In this document: piece after piece, positions 53,246 through 64,000 of the stretch
Layout of the letters: each line of letters starts with the position of its first letter
Numbering within the stretch: the first letter of the stretch is position 1
NCBI GenBank assembly: GCA_025642075.2
Contig: JAODUO010000478.1
Span: forward strand, 440,001 to 504,000
DNA: 64,000 bases
Origin: Ridgeia piscesae
Taxonomy: Eukaryota; Annelida; Polychaeta; Sabellida; Siboglinidae
Reading direction: 5' to 3'
Translations under genes and position numbers: made by a program
The notes under the pieces: generated by a model
Seen by the model: only the letters and a program-made list of their open reading frames with translations
Told to the model about the DNA's origin: nothing
Database searches by the model: none

Positions 53246-54261
53246 GGTTAGGAGTAATAAAACTTTATAAAAATAGCCAAATAAATCAGTCCAACTATCT
53301 GTCCATCCAACTGTTTGTATGTCCTTGAGTCTGTCAAGGACTACCTGTTAAGATAGCTCAAGAGGCGGGAAATGTCTACATGGATGCTGTTTTGGTAGTA
53401 AGAGCTATCACAGTCATCACAGGCTGCCTCCATATCTGCCACAACAGTTAGTTGGCAAAAAGTACCAACACATCACCTGAGACCAGCTGTCTTCCCATGT
53501 ACCATGGGTAATACCCTCACAGGGATCACACTGAGCTCTCCAGATGTGCAACTTGGAAGAAATTAAAATATCTATCCTGCAGTCAACCGACCACATCTGT
53601 CCTCTGGATCGAATACCACCGGAAATTGTACAATCACGGAGACAGAAATCAACATGTTTCTTGATGGTATGTGTAAGCATTTGCCACCAGAGGTCCAAAA
53701 CAGAATTGGGGATAGATTACTACACCAAGGAAGACACCCAGATAGAAAAAACAAACAGTCAGGATCTTTAAAAGTTCTAAATATAATCGTTGCCCTGCAC
53801 TGCGGACATGGTATTTCCTGTTTGTGAGTATTGGCTAGCCAATATATTGATTTCTACCAACATCCGATTATCTCCAATAGCCAGGAGTGAGCTGATGGCC
53901 GTGGCTTATTTGTATCTAGACATTATGAGCTGAGTCCGACTGACACATTATATTAGTCTCAGAACTGACAAACATAAAATGCTTGATGGGTAATTAATGC
54001 TATTTCATGGACACAGAGGGTCAAGCAGCTGACTCACCTAGCTTGTATTCATTCCTGCCTACATTACATATGACACACACGCATGCATGGAAACACACTG
54101 GTCCATACACCAGGAACCGAAAGACAAAATTACAAAGATACAATCAACCCATTTGTCTGAATGATAACAAATTTGTCACTTGCCACATGTTACACACTTG
54201 CATAAGTTCATTTATAAACACATTAATTAAATTGAGTAAGCATCAGAAGGATTTAGTAGAA

Positions 54262-54475
<214 letters not shown>

Positions 54476-54665
54476 CATAACTTATACTAACCTACATTTC
54501 CCCTTGAATTAGGGGATACTGCAGGTCATAATGTCTTTTGCAAATTTTGTCAAGTTTTTATAGAAAATATTTTTAAACAGTGATTTTTTATCGTAACAGG
54601 AAGCTAACTCAACAGGAAGCATCTCAAACATATTTTATTTAAAGATTTTAAATATACTATTTAAA

Positions 54666-54803
54666 CTAATTTAGAACGTGGTTTTTAGCAGCACGGTATG
54701 GAATCGACCGAATTTGCAATAATTTGAGAAACTGCTGATGTGTGCCCGATCCTATGATTTCTTCTAACAATTGTCTGATTTCCAAAGCATTATTAGATCC
54801 TAT
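54666..54803 (-). CDS. Candidate terminal exon of an unrecognised gene
   Basis: The minus strand has a strong acceptor (attgttttccag), then 45 codons and a TAG stop. It reads IGSNNALEIRQLLEEIIGSG then THQQFLKLLQIRSIPYRAAK and NHVLN. The residue mix and predicted helices (ALEIRQLLEEII, QFLKLLQI) look like real protein. An AATAAA lies 27-32 bases after the stop (54639-54634). I do not recognise the family. Earlier exons should lie above 54.8 kb on the minus strand but none could be joined with confidence; a 60-codon frame at 56.28-56.46 kb beginning MSQDSLDGNLSF is one possible start. It lies upstream of CYRI on the same strand and could instead be an alternative 3' end of a longer transcript. 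Confidence 0.5.
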   Translation of the reverse strand: MGSNNALEIRQLLEEIIGSGTHQQFLKLLQIRSIPYRAAKNHVLN

Positions 54804-55156
54804 CTGGAAAACAATAGTCACTCTAATATTACAACAGGTTATGGATTAATTTATTAATGTTTTATGTATATTTCAACATAAAATGACAATAACAAAAAGG
54901 TTTAAAACCAAAACCTTATGTTACACAGTTTTAATTACAATATAAAACACACATTTAAACAGCTTACAATGAAGTTTTTATCTGAAACGTGTTTGAAACC
55001 CTGGCCTTGCCCTGGCTTTTGACATTCTACACTAGTGCTACTGAGACTGAGTAGTGCAGCTCCCTGGCCTTGCCCTGGCATCCTATACCAGTGCAGCTCT
55101 GCATTTAAAAATATCATTAACACACTGTGGCTATGTATCATTTTACAGTAAAATTA

Positions 55157-55181
55157 CATATATATATATATATATATATAC
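55157..55181. repeat. Short AT microsatellite
   Basis: About 12 ta units. Confidence 0.9.
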
Positions 55182-55229
55182 AGATACAATCACAATGTCA
55201 ATTCAATGGCATTAGTTGGTGATTATTAG

Positions 55230-56460
55230 AAGCGTTTGTCTTTGTTTACGGAAATTACGCCCCTCGGCCTCTGGCTGCTCGTCACCCTGAGCCTCGTCAC
55301 TAAGAAGTCACTCTTCCCTTATGACTTATGGCCAAGGGTGACGACTATTTCTAGTTTGTTGTCATTTATAACACTCTAAAACATTCTGCTATCCGGTCAT
55401 TGCCAAGGACCGGGTGCTTGTCCTCGGTGCCAGGGCAGTGGCAATGGCGTGGTTCTTTTACGTCCCGAACTGAGACGGGAACGTGATATCTCCATTCGAT
55501 TCATAAATGGCATACGATTAAATTTGTTTCTTCCACATTAACTTCTAAAACCAACACCATAATAGCGAAGACTGTCACTAAGAATACTCAAACGCGTTGC
55601 GATTAGTCATGGTGTCATGACCGTGAGACAGTTCATCGTAGCGTTGGCCTGTGCTCAACAAATGAAAACTTCCTTTCATCGACCAGTCGTGACTACGACA
55701 ACGTCTCTCTCCGAGCTAGCCGAATCAACGAATGCTCGTATTTGACGTTCCCATACCTGCTGTATAGTGTAAATTGTACCTTCGTTCATTTAGAATATAC
55801 ATACCTGGATGTTGTCCGAGTTAGTCGTCTAGGAAAAACGATATTATCCAAGCTTGTGTATGTTTTGGACTCAAATCATGCCTTCCGCTCACGCAAAATC
55901 GTAACCTATTTCCGCATGTCAGTCATGCTATCCCATAATAATAATCTGACCTAGTTTGACCTAGTTACCTTATAAGGCAGCTAAGTCATGCTTCGTTGAT
56001 TAGCATACAATTATCGACTGCCTCTATACTTTAGTATATTTTTGGTTTACTACGGTCATCATTAAAATGTATGCAATTATACGTTTTTAATCGAACAGTT
56101 GCATTTAGCAAATATCGGTAACTTCCGGAAGCAACACAAGCACATGTGACATGCTGTTGTCGTCTGCTTGTGCATCAGCCTCAGGCTCTACATGACTTGT
56201 TAACTATCCAGACAAAAACGGTAGGTATGTTCACATTTGGATGATAAGCTGAGTGGAAAACAAACCAGTCAATATTACTGCGTGGCTAATAATTTGTTGA
56301 TAGGTAAAGGTGCAGACAAATGCGTTTGCGCGGAACTCGTCTGTGGCTGTGCCGTTGGCGGGTGTTGTGGCGCGTCTCTCGCTCCACCAGTCTTGGACTT
56401 GGACTTTGATTTTGAAGTTACTATAAAGGAAAGATTTCCATCCAAAGAGTCCTGACTCAT
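55230..56460. promoter_or_regulatory. CpG-richer block, probable promoter region
   Basis: CpG becomes frequent here compared with the 50 kb to the left, for example at 55,245-55,300, 55,390-55,500 and 56,310-56,400. It lies between the minus-strand genes and the plus-strand giant-exon gene, where start sites are expected. Donor-like sites occur on the plus strand (aaaacg then gtaggt at 56221) and on the minus strand (catccag then gtatgt near 55,803). No start site is proven. The piece ttcttttacgtcccg near 55,452 resembles conserved SINE parts of molluscs, so some of the block may be repeat. Confidence 0.3.
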
Positions 56461-56904
56461 GCCATGGACTCTAGTTGAGACATGACAATCATGACGCAAT
56501 AAAATGTCTAAATTAAAACCATTACCAAAGCTGCGGTTAGTCTTAGTCTTAGAACATTCACAGTAATACAGATCATTGTTTTGAGGTAATCTTTTACTTT
56601 TTTTACTAAGTTAAAACTTAAATGATCCAAATTAGATTTATTCTACAGACCCTTATGTCCCAAGTTTATTCCTTAGCCCAGGGTAGTGACTACCACAACG
56701 TGGCAGATGGTCCTAATGATTTAAATTTTAGGCCAGTTTTTGGCTTTTAAGTGAAAAAAAGGCCAATTAAACACAGGCATAAATGAAAATGTCAAATCTC
56801 CACTTAAGACAATCAGATCACACGTCTGATTTTTGCATATTAATTGCATTGTTAGTGTTATTGTTAAGATCCAGATCATATTTTTAATGATCTTTCTTTG
56901 GAGA

Positions 56905-57365
56905 AAAGGAAAGACGAATGTTATGTTCAGCATTATTGCAGCCACATGTTGATTATGCATGCAATGCATGGTATAGGGGAGAAGCAACAGTCAATAAAAT
57001 ATTGCAGACAGCTAAAAATAAAACAATTAGGTATCTGTTTAAATATGATTATAGGCGCCGTATAGGTTATAGTGATTTTATGAAATCAAATTATTTAGAT
57101 GTAAAAAGTAGAGTTGACTATCTAGCTCTTTCATTATAATGTTTAAAATAAGTCAGCTCCCTCATACATGCGTGATGTAAATAGTACAAGGCATCATTAT
57201 AACACGATGAAGCACTGCTTCCTATGTTGCACTGCATGTCAAGACCCAAGGTAGCAAACATATTAAACAGTGGAACAAAATTCCATGTGAGGTACAATCC
57301 ATACAACAAAAACTCTATTTAAAAAAAGTAATAGGAAAAGAGTTAAATGAAGGTGAAAGAGAACA
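56905..57365 (+). mobile_element. Decayed CR1/Jockey-like non-LTR retrotransposon, 3' part
   Basis: One plus frame (56918-57139) reads MLCSALLQPHVDYACNAWY and then NKILQTAKNKTIRYLF. After a stop the fragments MFKISQLPH, HHYNTR, and QGSKHIKQWNKIPCEVQ follow in other frames. This order (S.L.P..DYA...WY, QN..IR, DYL, MFK, H.YNTR, K...WN.LP) is the standard end of LINE reverse transcriptase proteins. Stops and frameshifts show it is inactive. No 5' part is present. Confidence 0.7.
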
Positions 57366-58100
57366 TTTGTATTTTAGTGTTTTTATTTGTCTAGTTTTTA
57401 TTAATTAATATTACTTATATGGTTTATTTATTATAGCAATTTTTACATGTTCTTGTGATCTGCTTATATTTACTTTATGTGTTATTTATATTTTTAGAGG
57501 TCCATTATGGAAATAAGATGGTTGTACTACAGTTTGTATTAGCACATTCATAATTAATTTGTTACCTGTAAATTGTGTCAAGATGGGTTCATCAGCACTA
57601 ATGTCTTATCACTCTATCTGGTAAAATAATTGCTTATAATATACGTGATATTCACGGCAAAACAAATCACTGACTGAGCAGCGAGCAGAATCTAATAAAC
57701 TGAGAAAAAAAGACTGTAAGGAATCTTAATTTTTGTGAACTTTGTCAAATGCATGATAACATAGTTAATAACAACATTGTTGTCACTAGTATTGATGAAG
57801 TGTACTGACTTGTTTATTATACTTAGTGTGACACATTTTGTGTTAGCAGCCATTAACATCGTTTTGCTAAGACATTAATTGTATTGCTCTTTGAGGTGAA
57901 AATGGAAAGGAAAATGTCTGGTTGCATTTCAGATTTCTTGACACTATAGATCACAGGAAATGTTTCAAAAACCTTGAACTTGACAGCTCATTATACCAAT
58001 GCAGGCATGCAGCCAGTGTAGATGAAGTTGCAGTTATACATAACAAAGACAAATCTAGAGTAGTTACATTTCACAACTGATTAAAATACCGTCCCAACAG
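57366..58100. other. Non-coding stretch before the giant exon
   Basis: AT-rich, with stops in all frames. It ends with the acceptor-like sequence accgtcccaacag at 58088-58100. Probably the intron upstream of the giant exon. Confidence 0.5.
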
Positions 58101-61100
58101 GAATTCAGAGAAGACATTACATGCTGTGGGAAAGTACTGCAAATGTCACAGCCATCTGAAGCAAAACCACATCTTGATAGAACCCGAATTGACTACACAG
58201 AGAAAGATGGGGGCATCGAAGATGTCTCCAAATTCCACAGCCAGACCATTGAGGTCAAGAGCAACACTGTTACAGAACTATCCGATGGGACAGAAAACAA
58301 TGATAACAATGAAGTTTGTGAAATAGGTATAAAAACAGATGCAGGAATGTTTACACAGAAACCTATGGTTGAGGATCAGGGTGATGGAGTTGACTACCGT
58401 GTTACACATTTGGACACTACTGCTCAGAAAGATATAATTGATGTGCCAATAACAAATAGCATTACTGGTAGATGTCTATCAAATGATAGATGCAGTGGTG
58501 ACATTCAGCAACCTGAGGTATGTACAACTGACCATATAGCGGAAATTGTTTCCAGTACTGAAGATCACCTTTCTTTACAGCCACAACATAATTGTGATGA
58601 TCAAGAACATGTGATTTCTTCAGCAGATGCTAGAGCCACATATGATGAAGAGCCGTGTCTTAATAGTACTAGTGAATTACAGCCACAAGCACCCTGTCTC
58701 CAGTCATCTGTTAATGGTGTAACTGCAGACACCGCCATCCCATGTAAAGACAAGGTTGATAAGTGGGTAAATGATATGCTGCAACCAGAATCTTGCATTA
58801 ACAGCTGCCATCTGACATATGGAACTCTCACCAGTGGCAACTGTTCAGACTGTATTCCACAATGTGGTGAACACTTACAAATGAAAGAAGAAAAAGCTGA
58901 GGACTCACCTGGGCTTACATCTTCACCTCAGGAAGTGGAACATGAAACAGAAAGAAGAACTCTGACCAAAGCAGAATATTTTGAGATGGCCCATCAACTA
59001 CAAGGAGATGTAGAAATGTACTGTCTCAAACCTGACGAAAAAGTAGAAGACGGACTAATAAATGAAGGCAAAGTTTTTCAAGTGGATTTACATTCGGTAG
59101 TAGATCACAATAATTCATATGGTATTCCTGAAATTAAAAGAGGAGAGAGATTAGTAAACAAATCAGAAGTCATTGAGACAAATATCTCACAGGTAGATCA
59201 GCAAATGTCCTTTGTTGGGTCTGGTGGTGAAATAGAAGGAAAACCTGATGAACGACATCACAGAGAACGACATCACAGAGAACACACTTATGAAGCAGTC
59301 CCATCTCCTGTTGTGATCACAGACACCAGGAGCCAGCATGTTGCCATGCAGGATGTCAATGACACCTCAGTTGTACAGAGTGATGATAGAAGTAAGGATG
59401 AGGCAGTCACATTATTAATGGAATATGAAGTAAGCCAATCAGCACAAATGGATAAAGAAACTGTGGAACAGCAACATAAAACTGCTACAGAAATTAAACA
59501 AAGCAGCTTTTTAGGTGTAGGTTATGCTAACTCCATGATAAAAGATGCTGGCACAATTTTCAATATACAGCTGGGTGACAAAGCAGAGAAAGAATTAGCT
59601 GTGAAAAAAAATGCAGCAGTTCAAGAGAGTGATGTAATTTTATCAACACTGCCAGTAACAACGTCATCAGATGGTGGTCTTTTTGTAAATGAAACAGTGG
59701 ATGCCACACCAAAGCAGGAAGGTGATACACTGTCTACACAGCATACAGATGAGGTTGATACAGTTGCAGTTGAACAGACGGAAAGCAATGAAAAGATTTC
59801 ATCCACTGCACTCATCAAAGTGAGTGGTGATGAAAAGAACACTGTTGTGGTGGGTATTTATCGACAGATTACATTCTTCAGAGAACAGCAGTGCAATATA
59901 AACACATCTAGAAACATTCATGAGTTGGATGAAACAGTGGCCATGCATTCTGCACAGGATGAAGTCACAGTTTCTGATGACAAATTGTTTGACAAACAGA
60001 AAATCGTCACACAGGAACCTACTGAGACCATGGAGAGTGAAACTGCAGGAATCGCTCTCATTCTAGACTCTGGTTCTGGGTATCCAACAGGACATCATGC
60101 TGTTTTAAAAACAGATGCATATGAAGACACATGTGTAATGCATCTGAAGACCCATGTGTTACAGGACACCGAAGTTGCTTACCAAACCAAAACAGCAGAG
60201 AACACATCCATTCCTTTAGTTGAAAAACTGAAGACAGATGTAATTAACAATAATCCATCAGATGGCAGCACTGAGCCTCCATTACCGCCACCACTGCTGG
60301 AACATTCTGATGACATGCAAGTGATAAGTGTCAACAATAATATGCACAAGATAAATGTCCATGATGGTATGCTTGAGAGAAGTGTCCAAGATAACATGCA
60401 TGATGGAAGTGTTCTGGATGATATGCACAAGGGAAATGTCCATGACGACCTGCACGAGGGAAATGTCCGTGATGACCTGCATAAGGGAAGTGTCCATAAC
60501 GACCTGTGTGAGGGAAGTGTCCGTGACGACCTGCATGATGGAAATGTCAGTGATGACCTGCATGAGGGAAGTGTCCATGACGACCTGTGTGAGGGAAGTG
60601 TCCGTGATGACCTGCATGAGGGAAATGTCTGTGACGACCTGCATGAGGGAAGTGTCCATGACGACCTGTGTGAGGGAAGTGCCCGTGATGACCTGCATGA
60701 GGGAAATGTCCGTGACGACCTGCATGAGGGAAGTGTCCATGACGACCTGTGTGAGGGAAGTGTCCGTGACGACCTGCATGAGGGAAATGTCCGTGATGAC
60801 CTGCATGAGGGAAGTGTCCATGATGACCTGCATGAGGGAAATGTCTGTGACGACCTGCATGAGGGAAGTGTCCATGACGACCTGTGTGAGGGAAGTGTCC
60901 GTGATGACCTGCATGAGGGAAATGTCCGTGACGACCTGCATGAGGGAAATGTCCGTGATGACCTGCATGAGGGAAATGTCCATGATGACCTGCATGAGGG
61001 AAATGTCTGTGACGACCTGCATGAGGGAAGTGTCCATGACGACCTGTGTGAGGGAAGTGTCCGTGATGACCTGCATGAGGGAAATGTCCGTGATGACCTG

Positions 61101-63558
61101 CATGAGGGAAATGTCCGTGATGACCTGCATGAGGGAAATGTCCGTGATGACCTGCATGAGGGAAATGTCCGTGATGACCTGCATGAGGGAAGTATGCCTA
61201 ATGGCATAAGTGTTCATAATGACATGCATGAGAGAAGTGCGTGTAACGACATGCTTGAGAGGAATGTCCCCAATGACAGTCACAATGGAAGTGTCCATGA
61301 TGACATGCATAAGATAAATGACCATGATGGTATGCTTGAGAGAAGTGTCCGTGATAAAATGCACGATGGAAGTGTCCATGACGACCTGTGTGAGGGAAGT
61401 GTCCATGACGATCTGCATGAGGGAAGTGTCCATGATGACCTGCATGAGGGAAGTGTCCGTGATGACCTGCATGAGGGAAGTATGCATAATGACATGCTTA
61501 ATAGAAGTGTCCCTAATAACACACATGAGAGAAGTGTGTGTAATGACATGCTTGAGAGGAATGTTCCCAAAGACAGTCACAATGAAAGTGTCCATGATGA
61601 CATGCATAAGATAAATGTTCATGATGACATGCATGACAGAAGTGTGTGTGACGACATGTTTGAGAGATATGTCCATGATAATATGCATGAGGGTAGTGTC
61701 CAAGGAAGTGTCCATGACTACAAGCATGAGGGAAGTGTCCATGATGACATGAGTGAAGTAAGTGTTCTTGAAAAAATGCACGAGGAAAGTATTCTTGATG
61801 ACAAGCTTGACAGAAGTGTGTGTGACGACATGTTTGAGAGATATGTCCATGATAATATGCACGAGGGTAGTGTCCAAGGAAGTGTCCATGACTACAAGCA
61901 TGAGGGAAGTGTCCATAATGACATGTGTGAAGTAAGTGTCCATGAAAAAATGTATGAGGAAAGTATTCTTGATGACAAGCTCGACAGAAGTGTCCATGAT
62001 GGCATGCATGAGAGAAGTATCCATGACGAAATGCTTGAGAGAAAGGTCCCTGATGACATGCAAGAGAGAAGTGTCCATGATGGTATGCATGAGGAAAGTG
62101 TCCAGGGTGACATATATGAGAGAAGTTTCCAAGATGATATACATGAGAGGAATGCCGATGATGACATGCATGAGAGAAGTAGCCATGATGATGACATGTA
62201 TGAGAATGAGAGAAATTGCCATCAGGACAGGTACACAAGGATCAAGAGTTGCATTCACTCAGTTGCATGCAACAGTAAACTGATGGTACAGTTTGCATCT
62301 CCATTGGCCAGCTACATTGAATACAGCAATGGGGAATCAAGCTGTAGCTCTGAAGATACACAAGACGCCATGGAGACCATGCTGTATCTCAATAATGATA
62401 GCATGTATAGTGAACATGATTTGACATTCAGCACAGTGCCCAAACCATGGGCATTTGATAATGATCAACTCAGATATGATGGGCACAATGTTTCAGATTC
62501 TTGCAATATCTCACGTAGAACAGATTTTGCAAGTAATGTTGATAGCAAAAGAGAGATGTCAGGTTATATTAGTAGCAGTAGTGATGCTACTGAAATGGAC
62601 ATGGTGAGTCCATTTCCAGTGCATGATGGAATATTAGAGACTGAGAGGACATTAGTGCATACAAAATGTGAAGAAGAAACATGTGAATTTCACAAATGTT
62701 TCTCTTGTGAGACTTGCCATATCAATACTTTCAGCCACAGACAAAATGATGCCTTTGAAGGTGTATCCGACAAGCGCCAAGAAGATACAAATGCATTTGG
62801 GTCCTTGAATTTGCACCATGTCTCAGATGTGGAAGTTCCAGCAGACAACACCGTTGACCAAAAGCCAGACAGTGCCGATATTGCAGATGTCCAGGAACAA
62901 TGTCAGATAATCGAACAGTCACACACCATCAGAGATAACATGAAATACTGCATAGATGAGTTGTTGGAGATAGTCTACAGATGTGTTGAGAAACATGAAA
63001 TGAGCACTTTCAGGGCCCAAGAAAGATTTGTAAAAGAAACAGATACAACAAACACTACACAGATTTGTGATTCTAATGATGATGATGATGCTTCGAAAGA
63101 CAAAGTCCAGCAAACAGGAAATAAAGACGTACCTTCTGAAAATGATGCTGAAGAAGAAACTCCATCCACAGAAACAGTTAAGGTCATGCTATGTGATGAA
63201 ATAGTTGAAGAAAGAGCAAGTGAATTGCCATCAGCAGGCAGATGTTTAAAATCAGACATTGCCGATGATAAACACTCCAGGGAAGCCACCTTCAGTCATG
63301 AGTGTGACAAGCGAAAAGATACTGACATTAGTCATGAAAACAACAGTCCAAATAAGTTACGAAAGCTGGCAGTGGGACATATTGAAGATGTGACCTGCTG
63401 CCATGCAGAACCTCCGACTAAACTGCAGGAGAATGATGTTGGACAGTACCGTAGTTGGACACAGAAGGAGATGACTGTGGTGGCCGAAGATCAAGAGGTG
63501 CCTACTGCTGAGACAGCTCACACATCATCTCCCCAACTGGAGGAGTCAATGTATGCAG
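58101..63558 (+). CDS. Giant exon of an unrecognised acidic repeat protein (partial gene)
   Basis: The frame is open from an acceptor-like site at 58100 (upstream stop TAG at 58056) to a donor at 63559 (gcag then gtaggc), 5,458 nt, ending in phase 1. The first Met is at 58143 in a weak start context, so translation may begin in an earlier exon. Counting from that Met: residues 1-722 are a polar, acidic, low-complexity region with HHRERHHREH near 370; about 723-1357 are 9-residue repeats of the type VHDDLHEGS; 1358-1805 are Ser/acidic-rich, with a Cys/His cluster at 1509-1526 (Cys1509, 1514, 1519, 1522, 1525, His1517, 1526) and a short helical stretch NMKYCIDELLEIVYRCVEK. No signal peptide, membrane segment or known catalytic domain is seen. 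The flanks are non-repetitive, keep the frame for kilobases and have coding-like codon use, so I judge it a real exon. Function unknown; the protein is probably largely disordered. It continues past the window. Confidence 0.8.
60310..62215 (+). repeat. 27-bp coding minisatellite encoding 9-residue repeats, about 70 units
   Basis: The period is 27 bp, so the frame is kept. The consensus residues are V-R/H-D-D-L/M-H-E-G/R-S/N. Units at 60430-61195 are almost identical; units on both sides, especially after 61500, are degenerate. A 174-bp block (58 codons) containing VCDDMFERYVHDNMHEGS occurs twice, 174 bp apart (61641 and 61815). All three forward and several reverse frames are open across it because the unit lacks stops. 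Confidence 0.95.
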
Positions 63559-64000
63559 GTAGGCATCATATATAGCACCTTACATTCTTAGACCTGTTTG
63601 TACTTACGACCAAATATGGGGTTATTGTATGCATGAGTTCACAGTCCAAATATACATTAAGCGTTGTGTATGAGGAGAAGGTGGTTTCTTTGTCACATGG
63701 AAGGTATGTTGTTACAGTGTCACCATTTAGGAAATAAAACATGTTAATGCAAATTGATGCTAATAAGAATTTTGTACGAGTATTTTTAAAATAGCAATAC
63801 ACATGTCATGCATTGGTAGAAGAGCAGGTGTTGAGCCAGCACTATGCATACTTCATTATGTTTTAAAAAGTTGTTTCAGTGAAGTGATGCAAGAATGTCA
63901 CTTTCCATGTTTTGGATTAGGCCGATTAAGCCATGTATGTTATGAACATGTATGCAATACCATAATAAAAATACAGATTTCAGTCAAGAAACAGTAACTG
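63559..64000 (+). other. Start of the intron after the giant exon
   Basis: Begins gtaggcatca and is AT-rich to the window edge. No acceptor-exon pair is recognised in it. Confidence 0.6.

Noticed and set aside
56237..56499. Overlapping 72-74-codon frames on both strands, one starting MSQDSLDGNLSF on the minus strand
   Set aside because: Neither could be linked by good splice sites to other exons. Kept only as a possible first exon for the orphan terminal exon.
60179..61207. Minus-strand frames of 342, 241 and other lengths over the 27-bp array
   Set aside because: Shadows of the plus-strand coding repeat. Only the plus frame continues through unique sequence on both sides.

Overview
The window is eukaryotic nuclear DNA. 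Genes are split by long GT-AG introns, most of the sequence is AT-rich and non-coding, and it is full of microsatellites, minisatellites and transposon remnants. No prokaryotic gene layout is present. The compact conserved gene, its single-copy look and the repeat style fit an invertebrate metazoan, most likely a lophotrochozoan such as a mollusc. That placement is an inference from general appearance, not from a marker sequence.

Main gene: the minus strand from about 47.5 kb down to 5.0 kb carries a complete CYRI (FAM49, CYFIP-related Rac1 interactor) gene. Ten coding exons with consensus splice sites join in phase to a 325-codon protein, almost the length of the human proteins. It keeps the N-terminal Met-Gly myristoylation site and the Arg160-Arg161 pair known for Rac1 binding. 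Nine introns, including one of 21.9 kb, hold most of the repeats in the window: minisatellites of 41, 33, 31 and 37 bp, pentanucleotide and tetranucleotide arrays, a 226-bp direct duplication, a near-perfect foldback hairpin and a TG-rich intron.

Right part: 47.5-54.6 kb lies upstream of the CYRI start codon and contains a 24-bp minisatellite and two inverted copies of a roughly 300-bp non-autonomous DNA transposon with 10-bp target duplications (Mutator-like). At 54.67-54.80 kb on the minus strand is a strong candidate terminal exon of another, unrecognised gene. A CpG-richer block at 55.2-56.5 kb is the best place for promoters, and 56.9-57.4 kb is a decayed non-LTR retrotransposon tail. 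From 58.1 to 63.56 kb on the plus strand is one giant exon (about 1,819 codons) of an unrecognised acidic protein. Its centre is a 9-residue (27-bp) repeat array, a coding minisatellite. The gene continues beyond the right edge.

Left part: 1-4.3 kb is non-coding and CpG-richer, with a small retrotransposon remnant and an AT microsatellite.

CYRI and the giant-exon gene are divergently oriented, with the CpG-rich block between them. No functional link between the genes is visible.
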